DNA of 64,000 nt from Tetrahymena thermophila SB210 (taxonomy: Eukaryota > Ciliophora > Oligohymenophorea > Hymenostomatida > Tetrahymenidae): contig NW_002476535.1 in assembly GCF_000189635.1 (NCBI RefSeq), positions 186,001 through 250,000 of the forward strand, written 5' to 3'. The first letter of the stretch is position 1. The number at the start of each line of letters is the position of its first letter. The position numbers and the translations under genes are program-made. Positions 29,801-47,450 of this stretch are shown piece after piece. The notes below the pieces were generated by a model. It saw only the letters and a list, made by a program, of their open reading frames with translations, did not search any database and was not told the DNA's origin.

Positions 29801-30345
29801 AAAATAGAATTTTTATTATTTCCAAATAGGAAAATACTATCCCTAAATTAATAGGTAGTGATGATTGAGCTGTCAAATGTGTATTATCTTATAAATGCTC
29901 CATTTTTACTATTTATTGCATTGATAAAATTGTTATAAACAAAAAATATATCATCTGTAATATTTGAAGCGTATATAGATTTAATCACTTAACCTTTGCT
30001 CATAGATGATATTGAGGTATACTATGTCGAGCATTCGTAAGATTTGCTGCATATATTTTATTTTTAATTTATTACACTAGTTTCACTACAAATAGATACA
30101 CAATTAGAGTTTGCTAGAGATGTATCTTGTTGAAAATAAGTTAGATTTAAGCATTTTTAGTAAACACAATAATTCTACTAGGTATTAAGTGTAAAATCGC
30201 TTTCACACTGCTAACAAATATTTTAATTTGTGGATGTATTTACTATGCATTCCTTACATCCTTATTAGCATTCTTAAGATATTAACATCTAAATAAGAGT
30301 TACAATAATAAAAATCTAAGAAAAATTAAATGATCTGAAATTCAT
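26887..30345 (-). CDS. Family member C, 5' half: secreted Cys-rich head and two beta-propellers
   Basis: Exons 28257-30345 and 26887-28148 with intron 28149-28256 give a fully open frame of 1,116 residues ending at TGA 26887-26889. The start yields a signal peptide (MNFRSFNFSQIFIIVTLIQM). A Cys-rich head of about 100 residues follows (GCKEC, ICQQCES, CSTQY), then two repeated beta-rich regions. The first contains the WD40-like VSCGSDGKVIVWQ near residue 480-510; the second ends with AIQGVYIQTINIG. The conserved donor TCA A|GTAA is present at 26903, but with no in-phase acceptor found downstream, read-through to the nearby TGA would make a soluble secreted protein. Alternatively it is the 5' remnant of a broken giant gene. 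Confidence 0.65.
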
Positions 30346-30703
30346 TTTTCAGTTTTCAATAACAAACTATTTTTTGCTTTTCTTAATCTTCTATTTGAAT
30401 TAATAAAAAACTTTGGATTTTAAAAATGTTAATTATGGCTTTTTTATAAAGAAAATTTTATTGCAATTATTTAAATTTATTAAATATTGATCATCTTATT
30501 TTCAAAAACACTTAATCAATTAATTAAAATCAACAATTCATTAATTTTAAAAATTTAATGGGATTTTAAAAGAATTAGAAATATTTAAATTCCACTAAAA
30601 TATTTTTGAAATTTTAATATCTTTTGCTAGACTTTGTTTAACTGAAAAAAATGAAGTAATTATTACTTAAATCAATTACAAATTTATAAAAATATAAAAT
30701 TTA
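30346..30703. other. Intergenic, A+T-rich
   Basis: Short spacer between the start of gene C and the stop of the ABC transporter; its unit 1 counterpart is 19205-19567. It must hold the transporter's 3' end and upstream signals of gene C. No defined element was recognised. Confidence 0.5.
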
Positions 30704-35195
<4,492 letters not shown>

Positions 35196-36443
35196 TCTAA
35201 ACTCCTTATCTTATATCTAAATTTAAATTAATTTGATTATTAACTAAAACTAATACAAAAATAATTATAAATACTTAATTTTTTGGTTTAAATAAAGGTA
35301 CAAATATATCATAAGCTTATATTTATTAACTTCCATTTTCATTATTTTTGCTTTTCAAACTTTATGCTTGTTCTTCCTAATATTTTAGTTATACAAATTA
35401 TTCAACTGTGTGATAAATAAACAAATCGTTAAGTAAACCAAAATATTTGCTTAATATAAATTAAATAATAAATAAACTGTTACTTAAGCACTAATAAAAT
35501 TATTTGTATGTATGACTTTATTTGAATCTTCCTATTTTAAAAAAATTAATAATTTTATAAAAATTCATCCTTTAAAATTGTATAACCTATTCTTCTGGTA
35601 TAACAGTTGAAACCATTTGTTATAAGGTTTTCAGTGTAATTTAGTTTTTATAGTATTTTTTAATTTCAATATAAATAAAAATAAATATTTTTTAGCTAAT
35701 TTAATTATTATATTTATTAGTAAATTCTTATTATCTTATTTAAAGCAGATTTTTTTATAACTTGTATTTAAAAAGTGGAAATAAATGAATGCTAATTTAA
35801 TTGATCTTTAATCAAATTTTTTATTTTTAGATTTCTTTGGTTGTTTACTTAATTTGGAAATTGTTTGGTTAAAAAATCATATTTTTAAAAAAACTTTAAT
35901 AAAAAAAGTAATAAAATAAAATATTTGCATAAAAATACTCACCTTTTTTCTATTTCTAATAATCACTTTAATAAAATAGCATTTCTTCTTTTATTACATA
36001 TTAGCAATAAATAAATATAAAAAATGTATATGATTAAAGGTAATCAATTATTTACTGATAAATTCTGCACTTTTTCTTCTGATATTAATTTTAGTAACTA
36101 TCTAATAATTTCTAAATGGAAAACATAAACATTTAAAAATATGTAAATAGCTAATTAAATCTGGTAATTACCAGATTGATTATTTTTGTTAATATTAATA
36201 AAATTAATCATTATTAATTATTTTTTTTTATTAACATTTTAAATTAAGATGCTTACTAATGCAAAATTTTGTATTGAAATTATATATGTTTTATTAAAAT
36301 TATTTTTTTTATTATAAAATTTCAAAAATATAAATTCATATTTAAATAAATATAAAGCCAAACAAATTATAAAATTTTAATTTATAGTTTGATAATAATT
36401 ATGACTTTTATATTAAAAAACAAATTGGAATCAAAAAATAATT
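35196..36443. other. Intergenic, A+T-rich
   Basis: About 1.25 kb between the transporter start and the end of gene D. Frames here are short and low-complexity. No RNA gene, repeat or regulatory motif was recognised; it should include the transporter promoter. Confidence 0.55.
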
Positions 36444-39400
36444 TCATTAAACTTCATATTAGGTAGATTTTAGCTTGGTTTACTTTAAATTTAGTGATGT
36501 TATTAATTTTAAGTCTTCTAGCTATTTACTTTAATACACTTAAATTTAATTTTTATCTTCACTAAGTTTATCTTCAGCAAATAACTCAGGGGATAACGGA
36601 GGACTTTAAATGATATCAAAAGATTTTAAGTTAACTTTTTTCATAGTATTTACTGAAAGATCCTTATTGCTGACATAATCAGATTAATCTACATATGAAT
36701 TTTAATTTAAAAATTTAAATTTACTAGTAGGGCTTTCTAATTTAAATCTATAACTTGAATTATTTGGACTCAAACCCTCTGAATTATTTAATATATTATG
36801 CTTGATAATTGACTTTTATTAATTTTTCTAAATCTCTGGCTTATTGTACTCAATAATACTGCTATCCTCTACTTTACTATTAACAAAAAGAGAATGCCCT
36901 GTTAATTTTTGATTTTCTGGCATTTTTCTAGTACCAAATGATTTATCTAATTATTTTAAAATAAGTTAATTAAATAAAAAGAAAATATTTATTTTTTTAA
37001 ATTTAAATTACTAGTATTTGTATGCTTATATTATTAAATGCTTTCTATTTATTTTATCTAACTAGCAGCATTTTTTTCCCTTATAATAAGAAGATTTTTA
37101 TATATTTTTTTCCAAAGAAAGTACACCTTTAAGTCTTTTGCTTTATGGTTAGATGCATTATTGAATATTTTTGGAGATATACACTTAATTATTGAATTTA
37201 TCAATGAAGTGAAGCAAGAATTAGTTGTTTATATTTTATATTTAAGTATAATTAACATTAAAAAGATAATGAACCCATAATGAGCAATTGCTAAACATAT
37301 CTAAAAAACAATAGATGGATATTGATTATTAAGCTAAGAGAAAACCACGTTAAAAATTAGAATAAACGATGATATTTCTTCTAATTTCAATAGTATTTTT
37401 GAGTAGAAAGGCTCCTATTTTTAAACCAAATACATATAAACAAAGACAAAAACAATGCAGAGCAAATACATAAGGACCTGTAATTCTTACAATAGTGTAA
37501 CAGTAATTACTATTAGAATTTTGTAATAAATTCTGATAAATTCCCAGTAACTACGTTCTTTTTTGAATTCTAAATAGAAATATGCGTACTTATATTTTGT
37601 TGTGCAAAAATGTAAATTATGTTTCTTTAAATGATTTTTATTCAACTAATAAAAAATTAAAATAGGGAATAGTAACCAAAGCAAAAGCATAGGAAGGATA
37701 AAATAGTATTTAAAAGACTCAAATCCACTATCATCACATAAAAGAGTGAGATTTATAGTAGTATATTTATAGTCGCCTATTTTACGGCAAGACAAAGATT
37801 CAGTGAAAAATCTAATGCAATCTGGCGAGAAAAATATGAAAAGGAAATTTAACATAAAATGATTATGGTATTTTCCAACATCAAATTTCTTACAAGCTCT
37901 GAAAACCAAAAGCACAATATAAATAATAGCTAAAAAAACAAAAGGGAGCACTGCTTATAATACTGCTCTAATTTTTTCTTCTCCATACAGCTTAATATCT
38001 CTCAAAGGGTAAATACATGAGCTACTTATTATAATTTTTGTTACAGGCTATCCAGCTAAGGAAGGGATTACTGCAAATACTTATGGCAGGAATGTAATTT
38101 AAAATTTAAACAACGCCGACGAAAGTTATAAATAATTTACTAAGGCTTTGATAAAGAAAGTTGATTCATCCTTAATTGAACTCTTAGACATGGGTAAAAT
38201 TCTTATTATTCTTAAATAACAGCAAATTGAATTATAAATGTAGCTATCCATAAACACTATTATACTAAAAAGCAAATAAATTAGCAAAATAAAGAAACTC
38301 AAACCTAAGAAAAATGTTTGATATGATTAATCGCTACATTTATTACATTAAAAATTCGAAAATGAACTAGTATACCTATCTCCATCCCATATAATTCCAC
38401 TGATATCACAAGTTTCACATAACGGTCCTATGTATCCTAAAATTAGATTTAATTAAACATTTTTTTTATATAAAAAAATAAATTTTACCTTTTTCACATC
38501 CATTTCTACTTTAATCATCTGCTTCATTACAAATACTAGGATAATCAGGATTACATCCCACTATCACATCACTATAATTATTAATCCTCCAGTAGCCTGA
38601 TTCTAAAATAATTTAATCTTTAGAGCATTTTAACGCTGATTAAGGACATTTTTTGCATTATATATAATTATTTGGATCTGAGAGGTTTGAGTTAGGTACT
38701 ACTAGGGAATACATACCATTTTAGCATTCTTGGCAAGTTATAATAGCTGAAGAATTTAATGGAACTTCTCCCCTTATACACTCACGAAAAGATAAACTTA
38801 GAGGAATTATAAGAGGAGAATATTAATTTGAAATGGTCAGTTTTATTGCTATCGAGTTACTCACTTAGCTTGGAAGATAAGAAATTGATAGCGTTTAATA
38901 TTAAAAGCAGTTAATATCTTTATCAAATTATTTTACTGTTAGAAGTGGCTCTCCTTTGATGTCAGCTAACGTATTCGTTTCAGTCTGTAAAGAGTTTTAT
39001 TTAAGTGAGTTTACTTAAATTATTTCTATAAAATATTAAGATAATTCATCTTTGGTCTATTAAGAATACTAATCATTTAAATATTATTCTGTATCTAAGG
39101 AAAAGACATTTTTTTCGTCATCAAATAATTTTATATACAAAGGAATAATTCCTCCACTTTACAATTCATTAATATGTATTGTATTTCCATTTTTTTGTGT
39201 TTATATGGGTTACTAATCTAATAGTATTAATTTATTATCTCTTTTAATATAAACCTATACAATAGATGGATATCTACCTATATCATTTCCATAAATTTAG
39301 GCTGAATTCTATAAAAATGTACATTCAATGCTTTCAGCTGTTTTATTCTATGTGTTTTGTAAAAAATTAGATTTAGTAATTCTTATTCCTCCCCCAATTA

Positions 39401-42400
39401 AAGCTCTGTTTTAAGTTATATAAGATTGCTTATCTATTACAATATACTTAACATCACTTGCCATAATTGCTCCTCCGCTGTATTTAGCATCATTTAATGT
39501 AAATTTCGAGTTTATAATCTAAGCAGAATTCAATATTGAATTAAGAAAGATAGATGCTCCTTAAACACCAAAATTTTTTGTAAAGAGACTATTTTTGATT
39601 GTTACATAACTTGAGGTATAAAAGTAACAATTACCTTAATTGTTATTAAAATTCATTTAATCAATAAATATCATAGTATTTTAGAGGTATATTAAAAAGT
39701 TTTATTAATTATCATTAAATGAAATTGGGAAATTATTTTAAGATAAAGTGACATTTGTAAGATTAAATAAGTCTGTGCTTAAAGTAAGGACTCCCTAAGG
39801 CTACTGATATTCCCTATTTGTATATATTTAGTAAATTTCTTTATTATCTTATGAGATATACCCATTTATTTGAAGAGATAGGATACCTATAAAAGTTAAA
39901 ATGTAATTCTTATTTATTAACAGCTAACTATCATCATAATTTTATCCTAAATTTCTCTTATTTATTTAAAAGGTAGAGCAATTTTTAATGCTAATATTAG
40001 TCATTGTTATGTTTTAAATTTATTAAAATAAAAAAAGATTACCTTATATTTAGCTACTCTAAATATTTACATTTTCTATAAAAACTTAGTTACTATTTGA
40101 TATACTTACTATTAATTATTAAAGATTAAATATATTCACATTAATTATATTTAACTATGAAATATATATATATTAGCATTAATCAAAAGATAAAAATGAT
40201 TGAGCTATGCTTTGATTCTGGTTTGTTAATGTTTGTTATTAAATGGTGAAATTTATGTTTTATATGAGTAAGTTTTATATCAAGACTACCTCCAGCTATT
40301 CAAAATTTAATGAAGTTTAGCTAGGAATATTTTAATCTGTAATATTAATATCCTAAAATGTGACATTTTGAGTTAAGGAGTGAAAATTAATGCCAACATT
40401 TTCTTAACTAAACTCAAAACTAAAATTATCCAAATTAACATTAAATGGGAGTTATTAAAATGTTTAAGAATTTATAAATAAATAATTATTAACTACATCA
40501 ATAGGTCTTATAATTACTTAAACAGAAGAGTTTTGTAAAAATTGCATTGACCTTAACTAACTGCCTACTAAGATGGATAGAATAAAATTCATATTTGTTA
40601 TGCTAGTACTCATAATATAATCAAATTAATTAAATATTGAGCTATTATCAGTAAATTGCAATGAAGATTCACAATAATTCTAATTTAATAAATTAGTTGT
40701 TGTTTATGAGATAAAAATTCCTAGACTAATTTTCTTTTCAAATATATTTGTTTATGATATTCCTAATAAATGAATTACTTTCTCGCTTTGTATTATTTCA
40801 GATATTATAAGCCTTGGATTTGTTAGCTGCACCTAATCAACTGATTCCACAATCATTAAATTTATATCAATAAAAGCTGTTTCTATTCTTGTTGTAAATA
40901 CAATTATAATTTTATTTGTATCAATCAACTAGATGTCAGATATTCTATCTTTTCTGCTATATCTCCTTAACCTATTTATGTAATTCAAATTATTATCATA
41001 AACATTTATTTAAGCAGAGCTTGCTAGTATTAGAAAGCTAGAATTTTGAATAATTTTTTTGTATTCATCATCTGGAAAGCTAATATACTTAATAAAAGAG
41101 TGATCTATCAAGTTATAGATGCCTAAGGATTTTTCAAATTGTAAATTAATAAAATATCTATTCGACTAAAAATCCATATAGAGAAAATAAACCTTTATAT
41201 TTTGATTACCTCTATCACTGCTTTGTTACTACTTATTCTTTTAAATATTTTAATTTGTATTTAATTAAAGAGACTAAGAATTAATTTCAAAAATATTTCC
41301 AGATTACATAACTATTGCTATGTTCATTTAATCTTATGTGATAGAAATAAAAGATATAACAGGATTAGATTCAAAAGTTATTATTTACATTTATTTATTA
41401 TAAATATCGTATTAAACTATGTTTCCTAATTAAGTTCCCATAAAAAAATACCATATTTCCAAATTTAAGTTATTAACTTATAATGTACATACAATAAGAT
41501 CAGATACATCTAATTTTAAGTAACCAATTTACTAATTATTTAAGAAATCGAAGTCGACTATTTCATTTATCAATGTGTTAAAAATAATTCTACCTTATGA
41601 ATTTAAAAGTATTTTTCTATACTGATATTTAGTAATTTTTAAGTAGGAGTTAGTAGGTGAAAAGTTAGTAGTATTTTTGAAAACTAAAATATATTTTAAA
41701 AAGCATGCAAGAAACATTTAATTATTTGATGCTTAGTATGTTAAAATATCAATTATTTCGTCATCAAACCTAGTTTAAAAGAAAACTTCATATTAATAAT
41801 AAGATAAAAGGTTATTATAATAATCTACTAAATATAATATCTTTTGAGAAACACCATTTATACTTTGAGGAACAACAAATTATAAATTCTATTGTTACTA
41901 TATTATTACTTGCAATGGCCTTGTCATAATATTATAGTTAAGCTTAAAAACTGAATCATTACCATAGACATAAACAGAATTCTAATCAAAATCAAGAATA
42001 TAACCTTATGGTGGAGACACAATGCCATTTAAGATATCAGTTATAACTATTTGATTATCAGTTGTTTTCGATGTACTAAAGATTACATTCTAAAAATTTC
42101 CAAAGTTATCAATATAATTTAACATAATGCTATCATAATCAAAAGAAACCTAAATAGCTCTTCCTATACCGTCTGCTGTATAAATATTGCTAATAGACCC
42201 TGCTGATTAATAATTATTTAGATTATAAAATAGAACTTAGCCAAATTTGATCTCATCAGTGTAATATGCAATTTAATTTATTGATTCTATATAATATGCT
42301 CCTACGATAGAGCCTCCACTAGGTTAAATATTGCCTAAAGATTAAAAACTTCCTCTTTAAAAGATATATCCATCTATTTAAAATAGTTAAATTCATAAAA

Positions 42401-45400
42401 TAACCAGATATTATAAATTAGTCTAAAATAAAAAGTTAATTGTTAGATAATTTTATTTTTATGGTATCTAAATTATTGTTGAAATATTAAAATAAATACT
42501 TTAAAAATATTAAAAATAAAGGCTTCATTTTAAAAATTAGCTCTAAAAAAGTATCTTTAACAAAACAAATTTAGTATAAAACCATTAAATTCAAACTTAA
42601 TTTTGTAAAAAAATATTTAAATAATTAGTTTTTATTAAAAGTTAAGGTAATAAAAAAATTTTTTAATGCAATTTACTTGATTTTGTAAGAATCATGGTGC
42701 ATTAACCAGCTTCTTATATAGCTATAATCTTAGATGTTACTACATTTATAGTTTGAATATAAACGCCATAAATATTGTATATATCAATTAATTAGTTATA
42801 GACAATTATTTGTTAATAACTTTGATCTAAAATGAATGAAAATCCTACTAATTAAGGTTAAATAATGATTATTGAAAGAATTGCAAAAATTGGCTTTATT
42901 TCAAAAATATGCAAATATTATCTGTTCATAGAGCAATATGCTGCTGTAATTGTAAAAATGCATTAATTATACTATTGTGTACTTGCTAAAGATGTCAATT
43001 TTTATATTTTATTCAAGTAAATATCAGTAATTACAATATCGCTTCCATAAATGTAAATTTGCTATTAAATTTCATCTATAAATACGCCGTTAACTATTGT
43101 TAGGAAAATTCTCGAGTTATTTATTATTTATGCAGAGTATAATTAGTTGTTGTTATAATTCTTCAAAATTAACTCTGTCTGAATATAAGAAATAAGTATT
43201 TTTAAGTTATTAGAAATTATTAAATTTTGAATAGCAGGTTATTGTGGAGGATTTTGCAAAGTTTTAAAAGAAATTATTTCTATTATTTCATCTGTATGAA
43301 TGCTAAAACACTTTATCTAATAACTTGTACCTATAAATATTAAACCAATTTTAAAACTATGCTAAATTAACTGGATATTATCATTTTAAGATTAAGATAA
43401 ATACATTTTATAAGGAGTTTTATCTGTATTAATTGTTTTTACTCTTACTTATCCTGTAATTGAACCTACAATTACTATATTATTTTAAGCATCACCGTAA
43501 CTAGCAACTAAATTTTAACCTGGAGAATAAGTAAATGTATCAAATAATAGTTATTTTTTTGTCACGTTTATGTATATTTTTAATGTGTAAGATGTATAGT
43601 AAATAGAATTAACTAGAATACAAGTATATTAGATAGAATTATCAGGTAAAATAGTTCTATATATTGTGGCTATATCTTGAATCATAAGATTTGCTCCACC
43701 AATAGTAAATTAACGGGATTGTAAATCTAAAAATCCAGAAATATACTAGTACACAGCATTTTTATCAAATAATTTAACTATCATAAAAAAGTTAGTATCA
43801 ATAAAATAGCATTTTTCTACCGATCCTATAACGAATTATTAGCTCACAATAGGAATCAAAAACATATTGAGAACTATCATATTATAATGATTATCATTAA
43901 TTAGAATTAAATCTCCTAAGATTTAAAAAAAAAAGAATTAGAAAAGAGAATAATTTTAAATTTGGTGAAAGAAATGTTTTATTTTGAATTAAAGTTTTAA
44001 AAGTTTATTTAAATTCATGTTTAAGGTAAAAGTGAGAGTCTATTAAAAATAATTATTTTTCAACTTATTAAGGATTTTTTTAAATAAAATATACCAATAA
44101 AAATTTAATTAAAAAAATTACCAATAACAGGATTTTAGCTAGGTAAAAAAAAGATGCTGTAAATGGAATAATTTAATTTGTATGGTGGAATTTAACTATT
44201 TTACTACACTTAAATTGTTTACTGATCTAAAAACTAGTATAAAGACACTGTATTGGAGCTATCTATAAGAATAAGTTAGTTATTTAAATTAATAAAAAAC
44301 TAAATAAATTAAACAGAAGAACTGGAGGAGATAAGCTAAATTGTTTAGTAAACTTGCTCTTTCTATTTAAATATCAATAAATTATTTCCGCTAAGCAAAA
44401 ATATGTACTTTGTACTGACTTAAATTTTTGTAAAATCAGATGATTTAATGGCATAACTATAAGAATCTAGATAATTGTAAATATTAATTATATCTACTTG
44501 TTATTCAAACTATATTGCTAATGAATCAGATTTAAAAAAGGAAAAATCAATACATTTTTAACCTATTTAGCTATATTTATATAAAAAAGTTGGTTAGGAA
44601 ACGTCTACTGCTTACCAAACAATTACAACTCCGTCAATTCCACAGCTGACAAAAACTTAACCAGAGTATTTAACTTTTTTTATAGCTAGCTAATTTTAAA
44701 ATATCTTATCTTAATAGTCCTGTGCTAATCCTTACGTAGATCCATCTACTAAATTAATTATTTATGCATCTTGATATACTATAAATAATTTAGGAAGCTT
44801 ATAAATGTTTCCATTAGAATCAAAGTATGAATTTGCTAACATAAGGTTTTATGGATTTTGAATAAGTGTTTTAAAAGATTAATTTTACTAAATAGAACTT
44901 TTAATCTAGCTATTTTGACTTGATTAAGAAACTTAAATTATAAACCAATCTACTTCATTATTTGATTTTAAGGCATATAAAAGAAGCTCATTTTCATTTT
45001 GTTACATCTACAAAATAAATATCTGAAAATCAATAATTTAATTATTAGATTTTATATCAAAAATATGTTATTATGATGAATAATCAATTGCATTTATTAA
45101 TCCTTAAGCAAACGATATTACTAGTAAATTAAATGTGTTGCTATTTAAGAATAAATTAATTTATAATATCTTGTTTGGTAATTCACTAGTAATAAATTGA
45201 TTACATGAAGTACCATCGCTTGAAATTAAATAGATTCCTTACGTATTTGAAAATTAAACAATTATTTAAAAATCTAATGGATTTTATTAAATAAACTAAA
45301 CTACTCCTTTTGCATTAGAGCATACATAGGAAGGTGTTAATTTAACTAAATCAATTTTTTTATCTTATCTTTGAGTTAATTAAAATATGTTTATTTGCAT

Positions 45401-46213
45401 ACTTTATGCTTATTAAACAATCAATTTTTCGAATAAATAAATTGATGAGTTATCTTAAAAAGATATTTCAAATGAAGGTAGAGGCATATTTGAAAATGAA
45501 GAAATATTGAATTCAGTAAGCAAAATATTTTTGTTTGCATCATTAATTGAAGTGACAAAAAGAATATTTTAATTATTATCAACTTACGTTATCTGACTAT
45601 TAACTTTTAAAGTTCCTTGACCTACTTCTAACACCTTAGATAAAATATTGTCCCTTGGATTCCATAAAAAAACTGAATTTTTTTAGTTACCAAAAAGAAA
45701 AATATTTGAGCCAAACTAGTAAACAGAAAAAATACTACTATCAAAATTGTAGGATCTCATAAATGACCCACTCTCTATATTAATTGCATTTATAAATTAA
45801 TCATAGACCAAAAAAACTTAATCAGTAATATTAGAAGCATAAATAGATTTAATACTTCTACCTTTGTTTATTTAAGATGGTTAAACATACTATGTAGAGC
45901 ACTAAAATGCTTAGTTGCAGATATTTTATGAATTACTAGGTAAATTAGATTAATTGCATAAAGTAACACAATTTTAGCTAGATAATTAGTTAACTTCAAG
46001 ATAAGTATACTTTTAGCATAGTTAGTAAACACATATATTTTTTGAGTCATCTAAAACATAATATTGTTCACATTCTAGACAAATACTGGAACCTGTTTAC
46101 GGATTTATAGTACAGCTTTTACATCCTAAGTCGCAACATTTTAGCGATATTGTATAGAGCAAAATAAGTAATAAATTCTATACTATTTGGCTTGTTCTTC
46201 TGGCTTTTATCAT
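36444..46213 (-). CDS. Giant multi-domain membrane protein, family member D
   Basis: Five exons, 44122-46213, 42677-43915, 38489-42373, 37012-38436 and 36444-36946, fit together in phase and predict 3,047 residues. All four introns (206, 303, 52 and 65 nt) are phase 1. A signal peptide (LLLILLYTISL) leads into a Cys-rich head (CDLGCKSC, CLECEQ, CSTQY). Two beta-propeller-like regions follow, the first with a WD40-like Trp motif VIVWQAVD. Residues about 1110-2330 form a beta-helix-like stretch (SGGAIMASD, LIGGGIRI). Next come a Cys module (CQECQNGMYSL, KKCPQSALKC, SGYWRIN, GCEKGYIGPLCETCD), a multi-pass membrane domain about 2450-2800 (FMDSYIYNSICCYLR, SYWEFIRIYYK) and a polar tail. I read the two ends, the junctions and much of exon 3 codon by codon; the rest of the frame is supported by phase and homology to E. 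Cell-surface role inferred. Confidence 0.85.
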
Positions 46214-47450
46214 TTAATTTCGTTTAATACCCTATTTATTTTTTACTAAAAGTTATTTTTTTAAATATTGGCAAAATAGAATTGAGTTATTTAATAATAA
46301 ATATTAAACAGAGAAATCAACAAATCAATTTATTATCATTTAAAAATGTTCTTGATATCTTTGAAAATATGAAATTCTATGAAAAAATTATTTGAAGTAA
46401 TTGTTATTTAAATTTTGTAAAAAAATATGAAATTTAAAAAAACTCCTTAATTGTTATTAACAAAATTATATCTAAATTAACCAAATAAAATTATTTTTTT
46501 TAATTATCAATAATTAGTTTACAAAAATATTATTTATTTATTTATTCTATACCAAAAAGATACCATATTCAATACATTATTTACTTTTTAAATATTTCAT
46601 TTTTAATAAATTTAATCAAAAAAATATTCAGATTAATAATAATAAAAGTTCTGCAGAATTTTTTTAATTTTGATCACAAAAAATTGCAGTTAATGCAGAT
46701 AATTGCAGTCAATAATAGTTAATTAAAGAAGTGATTGATGATGATGCTCAAAATAAAAATATATTAATATTCAATTTTAAAATGATTTAGAAGAAATTAA
46801 AGAGGATAAATAAAATTAATATCTTGTTTAATATTATTATGTAATTGGGTCTGGGGTAAATAAAATTTAGTCATAGTAATAGAAGAAAAACGATTTAAAA
46901 TAGACTTATAAAACTAATATAATCTTCATAAAAAAAAATGATTTTATAAAATCTTCATCCTTATATTTAAATCATCCCAATACAAAAATAATTATATTAA
47001 ATATAATACTGTTTTAAAAACCATTTAAAATTTTAATTATTTCATAAAATATGAATTTTTTATTTAAATATTATCTTTACCCATTTGGTAACATCTATAC
47101 ATGTATTGATTAAAAATAGTTAATATGGATACAAATTTTACTGTATTTATTAATCAATTATTATTTATTTTATCAAAATTTGTGTAATTTTTTTGTTTTT
47201 ATTTAAAAAGCATTAATGTTTTATAAGAAGGATTAAGAAGAGAAGGATTTTATTAATATGAATAAATACTATTAAATTTTTGTATAAATTTATTTAAACT
47301 TAAATAATTTAGATTTTTTTAATAAATTATTAATGAATAAATAAATAATTAATAAGCATATAATTAAATAAATAAAATTTGAAAGTGATATTTAAAATAA
47401 CATAAAACTTAAAATTATATTATACATTTTTATTTATTTACTACTTTATT
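46214..47450. other. Intergenic, A+T-rich
   Basis: About 1.24 kb between the start of D and the end of E. It is homopolymer-rich and carries no frame with coding character and no recognised RNA or repeat. Presumed promoter of D on the left and 3' flank of E on the right. Confidence 0.55.
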
